The notes under the pieces: generated by a model | What the model was told of the DNA's origin: nothing | The model's database searches: none | Seen by the model: only the letters and a program-made list of their open reading frames with translations | Source: JACRCT01 sp049841135 | GTDB lineage: Bacteria > Myxococcota > Myxococcia > Myxococcales > UBA5297 | DNA: 64,000 nt | NCBI GenBank assembly: GCA_049841135.1 | Contig: JASGHK010000005.1 | Location: 2,356,001-2,420,000, forward strand | Direction of reading: 5' to 3' | Translations under genes and position numbers: made by a program | Part shown: piece by piece, positions 1 to 9,542 of the stretch | Numbering within the stretch: position 1 is the first letter of the stretch | Layout of the letters: each line of letters opens with the position of its first letter

Positions 1-684
1 CTCCACTACCGAGGGGTCTGGCACCTGGCCGAGGACCCGTCGGGCACCGCGCCGCAGATGGCCGACAGCACCGCCAACAACCGGCACGGGACCAGCGTCG
101 GGACCATGACCGCGAGCGACCAGGTCGCCGGGCGGATCGGCGGAGGCCTGGACCTCGATGGGGCCAACGACGCCGTCCGGGTGACCGGGCTCCTGGGCAA
201 TCCGACGAGCTACACGCTGAGCGGCTGGGTGAACCTGAGGAACGCTTCCGGCAGCGGGAGCGAGGTCATCTCCCTGGGCGACGACATCGGCATGCGGGTG
301 GACTCGCCCGCCCAGGGAATCGCCGGCTTCTTCTACAACGGGGCGACGTGGCGCGACACGTACGCGGTCCAGAACATCGCCGGCGGCGGCTGGCACCTGG
401 TCTCGTACACCAACGACGGCCCGGGCCGCGCCCAGCGCATCTACCTGGACGGAGCCCAGGTCGCGACGTCGACCTTCAACGACGCCATCACCTGGGGGCT
501 CGGGGCGAACACCCTCATCGGCAACCACGGCAACGGGAAGGCGAACTTCCTGTTCAACGGTGTCCTCGACGAGATCCGGGTCTCGGACACGCCGCGGGCG
601 GGGAGCTGGATCCAGACCGAGTTCAACAACCAGAGCTCACCGGCGACGTTCTACACGGTGGGGACGCAGCAGTTCTCGGGGTGA
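1..684 (+). CDS. C-terminal part of a LamG-domain secreted protein (5' truncated by window edge)
   Basis: The reading frame is open from base 1, so the start lies outside the window. The visible 227 residues form one concanavalin A-like LamG/jelly-roll domain. It has the family entry motif GVWHLAEDPSGTAPQ, followed by DSTANNRHGT, YTLSGWVNL, a central ISLGD strand, WHLVSYTNDGPG, a FNGVLDEIRVSD turn and a WIQTEFNNQSSPATF tail. This motif order is usual for DUF2341/LamG surface proteins of Myxococcota, where the domain binds carbohydrate or acts as an adhesive module. The upstream DUF2341 part is inferred and not seen. Export cannot be judged because the N-terminus is missing. The protein ends right after the domain, without a sorting tail. 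Confidence 0.85.
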   Translation, partial: LHYRGVWHLAEDPSGTAPQMADSTANNRHGTSVGTMTASDQVAGRIGGGLDLDGANDAVRVTGLLGNPTSYTLSGWVNLRNASGSGSEVISLGDDIGMRVDSPAQGIAGFFYNGATWRDTYAVQNIAGGGWHLVSYTNDGPGRAQRIYLDGAQVATSTFNDAITWGLGANTLIGNHGNGKANFLFNGVLDEIRVSDTPRAGSWIQTEFNNQSSPATFYTVGTQQFSG

Positions 685-858
685 GCGTTCCGAGTCAGCC
701 CGGCCGCGGCGGCGTGTGGATGAGGTGGCGAACGGGCTGAGTGCCGCTCAGCGGGCTCGACTTCGGGAGAACAGCGGACTTTTCCCAAATCGCCTGGTCT
801 TCAGGCACCTGCTTGCACCACCGCTTCATTCCTTGTCTTCACCTACACGAAGGGACCC

Positions 859-2289
859 ATGCTGCGCACCCTCTTGTCCTGCGGCCTCGCCGCTTCCTGC
901 GTCCTCGCCACTTCGGCGAGCCACGCCAACACCACCTTCGCCGACGCGCCCAAGCAGACCGAGGCGCAGGCGAAGTACTTCACCTGGGAGAACCAGGCGG
1001 GAGGGCTCCACTGCGCCACCAAGGGCAAGATGAAGGAGCTCGTTGACGATCCCTACAAGTGCTACATCAAGCTCGACGAGTGCAAAGCGTCGCTCGACGC
1101 GCTGACGGGCAAGCTGGACCCGGAGATGGCGCAGCTGTTCGTGGACCTCGCCCAGATCGACCCCGCGGCGCCCAAGGCCAAGTTCGTGAACACCTGCCCG
1201 GGCGACGGGCCGGCATTCGTCGAGTCGCTGGCGGTCCGCGGCATCGGCTACCTGCGCGACCCGGCGAACGCCAAGATCCTGCAGGCGATCGTCGAGGGCG
1301 AGCGCGCCAAGGCCGTCGGGCCGGGCTGGCGCACGGAGGTCACCGAGGCGCTCCACTTCCTGGGTAGCAAGGACGCCGCCGAGGCCAGCTACAAGAACCT
1401 GCTCGGGGTCACCAGCCTGGACCCGGAGTACAAGGACGTCATCCTCTGGGACCTCGCCCGCTGGGAGAGCGACGCCGGCGTGGAGTTCTGCCAGGCAGCC
1501 CTCGCCGACGACTCGCAGAAGAAGACCCACGACGCCTGCATCTTCTACCTGGGCAAGCGCAAGACGGTGGCGGCCATCCCCCTCCTCCAGCGCGGATTCG
1601 AGAAGCGGGCCACCGTGACCCTGCACGCCTACGGGCAGATGGGCGACAAGGCGCTGCTCAAGGACATCCAGGCGTTCCTCGACGAGAAGGACGGCCAGCC
1701 CGGACGCACCCGCATCCCGGCGCTCGTCGCCGCGGCGAACTACGGCGACAAGAAGGCGCTGGCGGAGCTTCTGACCTGGGCCTCGGGCAAGAAGCCGATG
1801 TCCAAGAAGGACCAGGAGAAGGCGGCCAAGGCGAAGAAGAAGCCCGCGAAGACCGACGACAAGATCGACGCGGAGTTCATCATGTACGCCGCGATGGAGA
1901 GCCTGCTGCTCACCGATGCCGACGCGATCAAGCAGATGAAGAAGGCGCTGGAGTCGGTGGCCAAGGACGAGAAGGCCTGGAAGGGCCACGTGTACGCCAC
2001 CATCGCCCTCGCCCAGCGCGGTGACCCGAAGGCCGTGGCCGCGGTGGCCGAGATGATCAACTCCCCCAAGGAGGACATCCGCCTCGCCGCCATCAACGCC
2101 GTCGGAGGCCGGGAAGCGGACGAGGGCGAGTACTGGTACTTCGCTGGCAACGGCTTCATCGCCGACGCAAGCATCGCCGCGGCACTCGAGAAGTACTACG
2201 CCGCGGAAGGCAAGAAGGAGAACAAGAGCCGCGCCATCCGCGCGCTGGCCACCACGCAGATGATGCTGGTGAAAGCCGTCGCCAAGTAG
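859..2289 (+). CDS. Exported HEAT-like repeat protein of unknown function
   Basis: This 476-residue protein begins with a clear Sec signal peptide (MLRTLLSCGLAASCVLATSASHA, cleavage near residue 23), so it is periplasmic or secreted. The ATG follows GAAGGG at suitable spacing. The mature part is alpha-helical, with repeated blocks such as VRGIGYLRDPANAKILQAIV, KAVAAVAEMINSPKEDIRLAAINAVGG and ACIFYLGKRKTVAAIPLL. These resemble HEAT/PBS-lyase-type repeats, which usually act as protein-binding scaffolds. A Lys-rich insert sits near residues 310-335, and four Cys lie in the first quarter. No catalytic motif was seen. A strong hairpin directly after the stop suggests a monocistronic unit. The function is unknown; the repeat assignment is by eye. 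Confidence 0.8.
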   Translation: MLRTLLSCGLAASCVLATSASHANTTFADAPKQTEAQAKYFTWENQAGGLHCATKGKMKELVDDPYKCYIKLDECKASLDALTGKLDPEMAQLFVDLAQIDPAAPKAKFVNTCPGDGPAFVESLAVRGIGYLRDPANAKILQAIVEGERAKAVGPGWRTEVTEALHFLGSKDAAEASYKNLLGVTSLDPEYKDVILWDLARWESDAGVEFCQAALADDSQKKTHDACIFYLGKRKTVAAIPLLQRGFEKRATVTLHAYGQMGDKALLKDIQAFLDEKDGQPGRTRIPALVAAANYGDKKALAELLTWASGKKPMSKKDQEKAAKAKKKPAKTDDKIDAEFIMYAAMESLLLTDADAIKQMKKALESVAKDEKAWKGHVYATIALAQRGDPKAVAAVAEMINSPKEDIRLAAINAVGGREADEGEYWYFAGNGFIADASIAAALEKYYAAEGKKENKSRAIRALATTQMMLVKAVAK

Positions 2290-2310
2290 GCGCGGGTCAG
2301 CCTTCGCGGC

Positions 2311-2353
2311 AGAGCGTTCCGCAGCGGGCCTCCGCTCGCTGCGGAACGGCTCT
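2311..2353 (+). terminator. Strong hairpin after the HEAT-like gene, likely terminator
   Basis: A perfect 12-bp inverted repeat (CGTTCCGCAGCG at 2315-2326 and CGCTGCGGAACG at 2337-2348) encloses a 10-base loop. It is extended by AGAG/CTCT with one bulged base. It starts 22 bases after the stop codon at 2289. There is no long T-run, as is common for hairpin terminators in GC-rich bacteria. Confidence 0.65.
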
Positions 2354-2648
2354 GTCTGATCTGGCTGACTTGGCGTCGGCTCGCGTTCAACGGTCCCATG
2401 AGCGGGGACATGCCGGTCGTTCGCGCCCGAGTGGTTGAGATGGCAGGTTGCTGGCCTACAGCGCGGACTTCACCAGGCGGTGCGGCGCCTCGGCCTGCCC
2501 TTCTCCGCGCTGGAGTTCGCTTGCAGTGCTCCTTCCTTTCGCTCCACGAAAGCGGCACGACCGCACATGCGGTGTCAGCGACCCGGGCGGAGCGCGCACT
2601 GGTGCTCGGGAGGTCTATCCGCTTGCTGAGGTGGATCTGTCCGCCGGG
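2354..2648. other. Intergenic stretch between convergent genes
   Basis: Beyond the hairpin at 2311-2353, this stretch between two convergent genes holds only short unconvincing frames. I see no RNA gene, repeat or promoter in it. Confidence 0.5.
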
Positions 2649-4176
2649 TCACTGGTGCGGTGACACGTAGTTCAGGCCCGTCCACGCGCTGGTGGCCGGG
2701 CCAGTGCCGGGGCTCGCGAACCGGTCCGGCGATGCCGTCGCTGGGCAGAAGAGGCCCCCCACGTTGCAGGGCGGCCGAGTGACGAGGTAGCTGTCCTGCG
2801 GCCTGAGATAGGTCCACTGGGCCCCGCCATCGGCGATGTTCGACCCCGTCCCGGTGGGGCCCCCGGTGCTCGCGCTCGTGCCCGCGACGACGCACCGGTA
2901 GACCTTGCCCCCGCCCCAGACGACGGTGTCGCCGACGGCGTAGGCGGTGCTCCCGACCCAGCCCGAGATGGGCGGCGTGAATTCGTAGGGCGGCTCGGCG
3001 CGGTAGATGAAGACCTGGTCATAGGAATAGGCCTTGGCCGAGTGCTGCACGGGGCCGCCGTCATAGGTGCGTCCGTCATAGGGGTCGACGTTCGGCGTGA
3101 AGCGCGAGTCGTGCTGGTAGTCGAAGCGCCGCAGGGTGATCTGGTCGGCGAGGAGGAACCCTTCGCGCGGCTCGAGCACCGTGCCCTCGCAGTTGCTGTC
3201 CGCGGAGACGTTCTCGAAGGTGATCGACCGGAAGAGCTCGGCCCCGCCCTGGGTCTGCAGAATGTCCCCGTGCACGTTGTGGTCCCCGCTCATGCCGCGG
3301 CACACGCTGTTCTGGATGACGACGTCGCGCGCGCCGCGCGCGTCGGCCTCCGAGTAGCCGTGGCTCAGCGCATCGAAGCCGCCGATGAAGTTGCGCGGGT
3401 CGATGCAGTCCGCCGAGCGGCCGGCGACGTCGATGTAGGCACCCTCCACGAACGTCGTCCCCACCTGGTACACCGCCAGAGCGATCGTTCCCGGCACATA
3501 GCCAGACACGCCCGAGGACGCACAGGCCGCGGTGGCGAGGTCGATGTGGATGCCGACGATGCGCACGTTGCGACCGCCGTAGATCTTCACTGGCGCCGTC
3601 AGCACTTCGCTCGTCCTGACGATGTAGTCCTTGGCGTTGTCGAGATTGACGAGATAGCCGGGCCCCGTGCAAAGAGCGTGGCTCATCGTGCCGAGGTAGG
3701 TCCCGGGAAGGGTGATGGTTTCGGGGTTGACCAGCGCAGGCGGATGGACGGTCGCGACCCACTCATGACCGGCGTCCATCCCCGGAGTGCCGGCGGCATC
3801 AGGCTCGGGAGTGCTGGCTGCATCGAGCCCGGGATTGGCGGAGGCATCGAGCCCCGGAGTGCCGGCGGCATCAGGCTCCGGAGTGCTCGCGGCATCAGGC
3901 TCCGGAGTGGCTCCGTCGAGCGGTTCGGAGCCCGCGTCGGGAATGGGCGCAGCGGCATCGCTTGGGCGCGGCTCGGATCCGTCGGGCGGGAAGGCAGTGG
4001 CGTCCAGCCCTGGCGCTGCCGCATCGAGCTTCTGGGACTGATGTTGCGTCAGCCGCCGTCACCCCGCTGGCGTCGGTTTCGGGGTACGGCAGAACGCTCC
4101 CGGTGCACGCGGGAACGCCAAGCAGAAGGACAGCAAGGACAAGCCTTCCTGGAACCATGGCTCCCTCGGATCGCAT
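2649..4176 (-). CDS. Beta-helix (pectate-lyase-like) lipoprotein with Asp/Ala-rich linker, frameshifted
   Basis: The N-terminus at 4176 (or ATG at 4158) encodes a lipoprotein signal peptide with lipobox LLLGVPAC, then the start of an Asp/Ala-rich linker. The linker continues only in another frame as repeats such as TPEPDAA and TPGLDA, and runs into the catalytic-type region beginning HEWVATVHPPALVNPETI. That region has the pattern of a right-handed parallel beta-helix (KIYGGRNVRIVGIHID, RDVVIQNSVCRGMSGDHNVH). The two frames join if one base is removed at 4026-4032, where the plus strand reads GAGCTTC. The intact protein would have about 508 residues. It is predicted outer-membrane-anchored and possibly polysaccharide-degrading. 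Activity is not proven, and no catalytic residues could be assigned safely. The ZU5 lipoprotein at 4454 diverges from it. Confidence 0.7.
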
Positions 4177-4453
4177 GGGGCTCTCTCCAGAATGAATCGA
4201 ATCGGCGTTCTCGGGTGCCCCTCGCCATTGTTGCTCGGCAGTCCAACGCTCCGGAGGGAACGACTATCGGCGCCAGGATAGCGCGAGGCGTTCGCGCGAG
4301 CCGGCCGGCGGTCCGGGCTCGCGCGTCGGATGAGCCGATCCTCCCGGCTCGAGGCATTCACCTCGCAGAGGGCCGAGGCATTGCGGCCAGTGCGCGCTCG
4401 TGCGCGTAATCAGCGGGCACGACTTCGCAAAGGCCGAGTACTTGGAGGGGACC

Positions 4454-5797
4454 GTGAAGAACACCTTGCTGTTCAGCGCGCTGCTGCTGGTGGTCGGAGG
4501 CTCTTGTCTTTCCGCCGTGGACACGGCGACCCCCGTCGGCGCGACGGGCGGCGAGGTCCGCGGTCCGGGCCAGTCCCGCGTTGCCATCCCCGCCGGCGCT
4601 CTGTCGAAGTCCCTGGCGATCCGCGCCACGAGCGCCTCGCCGTCCCTGCCCGTCGAGCTGCAGCCCGTCGGCGGCGCCGTCCTCCTCGAGCCCGAGGGCA
4701 CCACCTTCGCCAAGCCGGTCACCGTGACCCTGCCCATCGCGAACGTTCCGGCCGGCGCCACCGTGCAGATCGCCACCGCGCCGGCGGGCAGCGCCCAGTT
4801 CACCCTGCTGCCCTCGACCGTCGCGAACGGCACCGTGTCCGCCCAGACCAGCCACTTCTCGGTCTTCGCCGCGGTCGTGGTCCTCGACCTGTCGGTCTTC
4901 GACGACTTCTGCCGGGCCTACTTCCAGGCGCTCGGCGAGCGCGGCGCGGCCTGCCAAGGTGGCACGGCGGAGATTTGGAACACCTTCTCGTATCGCGATC
5001 TCTGGTGCCGCCAGACCGCCGCCGCCCTCGAGGGCGGGCGCGCCACCTTCGACCCCTCGCAGGCCTCTGCCTGCATCGCGGCGATCCGGTCGGCTTCCTG
5101 CCAGGCCGCCATCTTCGAGGGTTCGGTCCCCGTAGGGCTCTGCCCGTCGCTCTTCGCCGGCACGGTCCTGCTGGGCCAACCCTGCTACGAACCCATCGAC
5201 TGCCATCCCTGGGGGCGGTGCGACGCGATGGTCGACAAGTGCCCAGGCGTCTGCGTGGAGCTGCTCGCGGTCGGTGACGAGTGCGACTACGTCACCGACT
5301 GCTTCCCGCGTGGGATCTGCGACGGCGGCCGGTGCCGCGCGTTCTCCAAGGAGGGCGAGGCCTGCCAGGACCAGTTCTGGTGCGAGACCGGGCTGTTCTG
5401 CCTGAGCGGCAAGTGCGCCAAGAAGCGCAGCAGCGGGCCGTGCCCGACGCTGTACGAGTGCGCAGCCGACACGTACTGCGACGACGGCACCTGCGTCCGC
5501 CCGCAGCCCGTCGGCGACCGGTGCCGCACGAACGCCGACTGCGGCACCATGGTTCCCTGCATCGACGGCCTCTGCAGTCCCTGGAGCCACGTCGGCGAGC
5601 CGTGCGACGACAGCTACCCGACGAGGCGCAACTGCATCGACGGCTGGTGCGACTCCTACAAGGAGGGGCCCGGCACCTGCCAGCCCTGGGCCAAGATCGG
5701 CGAGACGTGCTCGCAGACCAAGCAGTGCTGCGAGGCGGGCCTCGGCCAGGACGGGCAGACCCAGAAGTGCGTGCAGGGGATCTGCGTGGCGCCGTAG
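4454..5797 (+). CDS. ZU5-like and Cys-rich (Dickkopf-like) lipoprotein
   Basis: I place the start at GTG 4454 because GGAGGGG lies just upstream and it gives a compact lipoprotein signal peptide (LLFSALLLVVGGSC). The upstream in-frame ATG at 4400 would bury that signal. Mature residues from about 25 to 140 match the ZU5 pattern (GGEVRGPGQSRVAIPAGAL, then VGGAVLLEPEGTTFAKPV), a beta-rich module. The rest is a Cys-rich chain of repeats of the type GEACQDQFWCETGLFC and GDRCRTNADCG, with roughly 30 Cys. Similar tails are common in large Myxococcota surface lipoproteins and are presumably disulfide-bonded extracytoplasmic spacers. The coding length is 447 residues. Role unknown; adhesion or structural function is an inference. 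Confidence 0.8.
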   Translation: MKNTLLFSALLLVVGGSCLSAVDTATPVGATGGEVRGPGQSRVAIPAGALSKSLAIRATSASPSLPVELQPVGGAVLLEPEGTTFAKPVTVTLPIANVPAGATVQIATAPAGSAQFTLLPSTVANGTVSAQTSHFSVFAAVVVLDLSVFDDFCRAYFQALGERGAACQGGTAEIWNTFSYRDLWCRQTAAALEGGRATFDPSQASACIAAIRSASCQAAIFEGSVPVGLCPSLFAGTVLLGQPCYEPIDCHPWGRCDAMVDKCPGVCVELLAVGDECDYVTDCFPRGICDGGRCRAFSKEGEACQDQFWCETGLFCLSGKCAKKRSSGPCPTLYECAADTYCDDGTCVRPQPVGDRCRTNADCGTMVPCIDGLCSPWSHVGEPCDDSYPTRRNCIDGWCDSYKEGPGTCQPWAKIGETCSQTKQCCEAGLGQDGQTQKCVQGICVAP

Positions 5798-5912
5798 GCG
5801 GACCCGGACCGCGCCAGACGCCGATCGCCCCATACGCGTTCGGACCGGAGCGCCCTGCAGGCCGAGCCGTTCCGCCGCGGTGTACGCTCGACCTCCACGA
5901 GAAGGAGGCCGC

Positions 5913-6434
5913 ATGGCGGTGGGGAGTGGAAAGCGGAGCTCCGGTCTGGCGCTGGGGCTGCTCGGCCTGGTCATCGGACTGATCGCGGTGGGGATGTTGG
6001 TCGCGCCCGCGCAGGGCGAGCCTCGCAGCAGCGGGCTGGGGGTGTTCTTCCTGGCGCTGATCTTTGGCGTGCCTGGCGGTCTTTTGTGGTCGCTCGGCCG
6101 GAGGGAGCTGCGCGAGTGGGAGCGGCAGGAGGCGTTCCTGGGCTACCTGCGCTCGCGCAGCCGCATCAAGCTCGCGGAAGCGGCCGCCTATCTCGGAGTG
6201 GCGCCCATCGAGGCGCAGCGCCAGCTCGACCGGCTCGTCGCCGCCAAGCGGATCGACCTCGTCTTCAGCCAGCAGACCGACGAGTACCTGCACCGCGCCG
6301 ACGTGGAGAAGGCCCAAGGCCGGCTCGTCTCGCGTTGCCCGAGCTGCGGCGCCAGCGTGCGCGAGCAGCTGATCCTGCCCGGGGAGGTCCCGCTCTGCTC
6401 CTACTGCGGCAAGTCGCTGTCCGGAGCAAGCTGA
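5913..6434 (+). CDS. Two-TM membrane protein with C-terminal zinc ribbon
   Basis: The start is set at ATG 5913 because AAGGAGG sits seven bases upstream; the earlier ATG at 5880 lacks this. The 173-residue product has two N-terminal membrane segments (LALGLLGLVIGLIAVGMLV and LGVFFLALIFGVPGGLLW). A cytoplasmic helical part follows that looks like a winged-helix (YLRSRSRIKLAEAAAYLGV, then EAQRQLDRLVAAKRIDLVF), and a terminal zinc ribbon CPSCGAS...CSYCGKSL with four Cys. The winged-helix/zinc-ribbon order is seen in PCI-like or regulatory membrane proteins. I assign no function. It stands alone between two unrelated lipoprotein and small-protein genes. Confidence 0.75.
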   Translation: MAVGSGKRSSGLALGLLGLVIGLIAVGMLVAPAQGEPRSSGLGVFFLALIFGVPGGLLWSLGRRELREWERQEAFLGYLRSRSRIKLAEAAAYLGVAPIEAQRQLDRLVAAKRIDLVFSQQTDEYLHRADVEKAQGRLVSRCPSCGASVREQLILPGEVPLCSYCGKSLSGAS

Positions 6435-6558
6435 GCGGCGAAGCCGGGAGTGGTGGAGCCGGCGCACGGGGAGCGACTCGGAGCGCAGCGACGCCTCGCG
6501 GCGAGCGGGGTATGCATTGGGCCGGTAGACACCACTCGATCACACGAAGGAGTCGCTT

Positions 6559-6861
6559 ATGAAGACCCACCTCGCCATCGGGCTCGCCGTCGCGCTGGGA
6601 TTCGCCGCCGGGATCATGCTGAGGGCCGGCCGCGCAAACGCCGAGGTCCCGGCCTGGAGTGCCGGGACCGGGCCCGGTGCCGGCCCCCGCGCCTTCACCG
6701 AGTGCGTCGCGGCGACGCTCTATGACTTCCGCGGCAAAGACCTCAACGAGGGACAGCTGCCCAGCAAGACCTCCAAGGTCCCCGCGGGCTGGGTCCCGGT
6801 CGGCGGCACGGTGGTCGGCTTCAACACGGCCTCGACTCCGGCCATGGTCCTGTGCCGCTAG
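6559..6861 (+). CDS. Small exported hypothetical protein
   Basis: This 100-residue protein has AAGGAG six bases before its ATG, and a signal peptide or single N-terminal anchor (LAIGLAVALGFAAGIML, followed by ANAE). The mature part, FTECVAATLYDFRGKDLNEG, then WVPVGGTVVGFNT and MVLCR, has two Cys that could form a disulfide. I recognise no family. The HNH gene starts 24 bases downstream on the same strand, so the two are probably cotranscribed. Confidence 0.65.
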   Translation: MKTHLAIGLAVALGFAAGIMLRAGRANAEVPAWSAGTGPGAGPRAFTECVAATLYDFRGKDLNEGQLPSKTSKVPAGWVPVGGTVVGFNTASTPAMVLCR

Positions 6862-6885
6862 AAGCCGCCGCCAAGAGGCACGACC

Positions 6886-7201
6886 ATGTCCGAAGACACG
6901 CTGGAGCCATTCGTCATCGAGGTCTCGCAGGAGGAGATCCGGCGGGAGCGCGAGAAGGCCCGCGAGCTGCGCCAGAGCCGCTGGTGGAAGACCAAGCTCT
7001 CCCGCAGCGAGTGTCACTACTGCGGAGGGAAGTTCAAGCCGCAGGAAGCTCACGATGGATCACCTGATCCCGGTCATCCGCGGCGGGAAGAGCACCCGCG
7101 GCAACCTCGTCCCGGCCTGCAAGCCCTGCAACGACAAGAAGAAGTACCTGCTGCCGACCGAGTGGGCCCAGTACCTCGACACGCTCAAGAAGACCGAGTG
7201 A
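6886..7201 (+). CDS. HNH endonuclease family protein, frameshifted
   Basis: The first part (MSEDTLEPFVIEVSQEE, then CHYCGGKFKPQE) is in one frame. The second (LTMDHLIPVIRGGKSTRGN, LVPACKPCNDKKKYLLP) is in the next frame. Removing one A at 7045-7051 (GAAGCTC to GAGCTC) gives a continuous protein of about 104 residues reading KPQELTMDHLIP. That matches the small HNH nuclease family, which has two CxxC zinc pairs and a DH-N-H core (Asp-His in MDH, Asn in GN). Members cut or nick DNA with a metal ion; whether this one is a homing-type or housekeeping nuclease cannot be told. The small exported gene lies directly upstream. Confidence 0.8.
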
Positions 7202-7282
7202 GCTGCTCGGCGCCTGGGACTTCCCCGCCGTCGCCGTCGCCGTCGGCGGGAAGCGCAGCGCCGGGAACTGCAGTCCTCGCCG

Positions 7283-9159
7283 CTAGAACTTCACGGTCAA
7301 CGGCGCGCTCGACGACGAGCCCTGCTTCTTCACCCAGTCCGCCGCGGGCACGTACAGGTAGGTCTTGAGGTCATTCCCCGCCGCTAGGCTCGAGAATGGG
7401 CGGGTAGCCATCTCCGCCTTCGTAGACGAACTGGTCGAACAGCACCGAGTAGACCTTCGCGGGGACGACCGGAGCACCGGTGGCGTCGAGGACCACCGCG
7501 CCGTTCGTCCAGGTCCCGCCCGCGATGACCAGGCCTGGACGCTGGTTCACGACCTGGTTCACCTGCGCACCGGTGAGCGACACCTGAATCACGTCGTTGC
7601 GGTACGGCAGCATGCTGATCACCGAGCCCAGGGTGATGTCGCCCTTGGGCAGGCCCTTGATCCCGCTCGCCGCGTACATCGCGAGGTCCGCCGGGAAGGC
7701 CCAGAGCGCACTGCCCGCGGAGAGCCGCGCGCGCTCGTCGAAGGTGAGGTCGTGATCCGTGTAGCCGATCACCGTCCCCACGTCGGCCTGCACCTTCTCG
7801 TTCCAGCTGGAGATCAGCTCGGCGATGCCCGGGTCGGCCTTGGGGTAGTCGTTGGTGCGGACGCCATAGGAGACGCCGAGGACCGCGTTGGTCGCCGCGT
7901 CCAGGGTGTAGCGGGCGTAGCCGTAGCCCGAGAAGTAGGCGCCGCCGGCGATGGCCACCAGCCCCGCGCTGTTCGCGATCGGGCCGTAGCTGTGGCAGTG
8001 GCCGCCGCCGAAGAAGTCGATCTTGAGGTCCTGCACGGTGACCGCGAGGTTGGCGATCTCGCTGTCGCACAGGTGCGAGGTGACGAAGATCATCTGCGCC
8101 CCCTGCGCGCGCAGCTCGGCTACGGTTTCGCGCAGGGCCTTCTCGTAGTCGTTGAACGTGAAGCCCTGGGCATGCGAGGGCAGGGTCGTCGTGGGCGTGG
8201 ACTGGCTCGCGAGCCCGACGATGCCCACCTGGACTCCGCTGACGCTCGAGAGAGTGGAGCTGCCCGATCCCGTAGGGCGCCGGAGAGGTGCCGTTCGAGG
8301 TCAGCACGTTGGCTGCGAGGAACGGGAAGGACGCATCACGGGAACGATCGGTGAGGGCGGTGATGCCGAAGTCGAAGTCGTGGTTGCCGACCGCGGCGGC
8401 TCGATAGCCGATGGCGTTCATCACCTCGACCACGCTCTTGCCATCCGGCCAGGTGGCGATCACCGGACCGGTCCACATGTCCCCGCCGCTGAGCACCACG
8501 AAGGACGGGTTGCCGGGCCGGTAGTTCTCCACGTCGCGCCACATCTGCAGCAGGGTCGCCGGGCTGTGACCGGCGTAGTCGGGGAGCGCCCCGTGCTCGT
8601 CGGCGGTGTAGAGCACGGCAATCTCCTTCTTCCCGGCGCAGAGTCCGCGGCCGGCGCACTGATCAGTGCAGCCGCAGCTCGCGCGTCCGCAGCAGTCGAA
8701 GTCCGTGCAGTCCACGTACGGGTCGCCGTCGTTGCTGACCCCGTCGCTGCACATCGCGTCGGTGTTCTCCAGGGTGGCGCAGAGCCCACGGCCGGCGCAC
8801 GTCCCCGTGCAGCCGCAGCTCGCGCGCCCGCAGCAGTCGAAGTCCGCGCAGTCCACGTACGGGTCGCCGTCGTTGCTGATCCCATCGCTGCACCGCGCGT
8901 CGGTGTTCTCCAGGCAGGCGCCCCGCCCGGCGCACACCCCCGAGCATCCGCACTTCGCGCGCCCGCAGCAGTCGAAGTCCGCACAGTCCACGTACGCGTC
9001 GCCGTCATTGCTGAGCCCGTCGCTGCACAGCGCGTCGGTGTTCTCCGCGGTGAGGGCCTGGGCGAGGGAGGCGGTCTCGACAGGCGATGCTTCGGAGGTG
9101 CAGGCGCCGAGCGCGAGCGCGATGCCCAGACCGCAGACCTGAATCGGATTGAGACGCAT
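7283..9159 (-). CDS. 5'-nucleotidase/metallophosphatase-like lipoprotein with three Cys-rich repeats, two frameshifts
   Basis: Reading from 9159, the lipobox LGIALALGAC is followed by three copies of a 45-47-residue Cys-rich repeat (CSDGLSNDGD, DFDCCGR). A calcineurin-like phosphoesterase of the 5'-nucleotidase (UshA/CpdB) type comes next, with motifs YTADEHGAL, SGGDMWTGP, GNHDFDFG and GGGHCHSYG. The C-terminal nucleotidase domain carries the usual FVYEGGDGYP and ends TYLYVPAADWVKKQ. The frame shifts twice. Removing one base near 8257-8264 (restoring GGGAGCTCC on the minus strand) and one near 7383-7391 joins all parts into about 625 residues. It would hydrolyse nucleotides or phosphoesters outside the cell; substrate unknown. 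It diverges from the kinase gene at 9543. Confidence 0.8.
8629..9042 (-). repeat. Three tandem Cys-rich repeats (135-141 bp period) in the nucleotidase lipoprotein
   Basis: Residues 40-177 of the lipoprotein consist of three near-identical units, each beginning ENTDA and containing CSDGxSNDGDxYVDC and DFDCCGRAxCGC. DNA identity between units is high, so they arose by recent tandem duplication. The Asp/Asn spacing resembles extracellular calcium-binding loops, which is an inference. Confidence 0.85.
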
Positions 9160-9542
9160 GAGGGCTCCGGGGATGGGGAAGCTCGAGACGAGCTGACGAC
9201 GGACGGACTCAAAGGGCGCAGCAGGCTATCTCGGGCAGGTCCAACGATGAGTGATGCTCATCACGAATGGCCAACCGTTCATCGCGCGCGAGGTGGACCA
9301 GCCCCATTCCATCCCGGTCCAGCTGCGAACCGACGGTGCCGGGCGGCAGCAACTGCCAGGCTCAGTTGTCAGTGAACGCCGACCTACCTCCAGCAGCACT
9401 GCTCATTCCTCGCCCAGGGCCAGTCACGGCCGAAAAGCGAAGCGCTCCGGCCATCATCGCCAGCGCGGCAGGCCACACGAGCGGTGCGTTCCGGCGCCAG
9501 ACCAGGCGAGCAGTCGGCGGCCTGCGAGCGTAGGATGCGCCC
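9160..9542. other. Divergent intergenic region, nucleotidase lipoprotein / Ser-Thr kinase
   Basis: The 383 bases between the divergent genes must carry promoters for both. No sigma-70 or sigma-54 consensus stands out. The composition is less GC-biased near 9240-9290 (GATGAGTGATGCTCATCACG, an imperfect palindrome around 9246-9263), which may be an operator. Confidence 0.35.

Noticed and set aside
826..1989. Long minus-strand frame over the HEAT-like gene
   Set aside because: It is antisense to a gene with a signal peptide and repeats, and is Leu/Arg/Val-rich without motifs.
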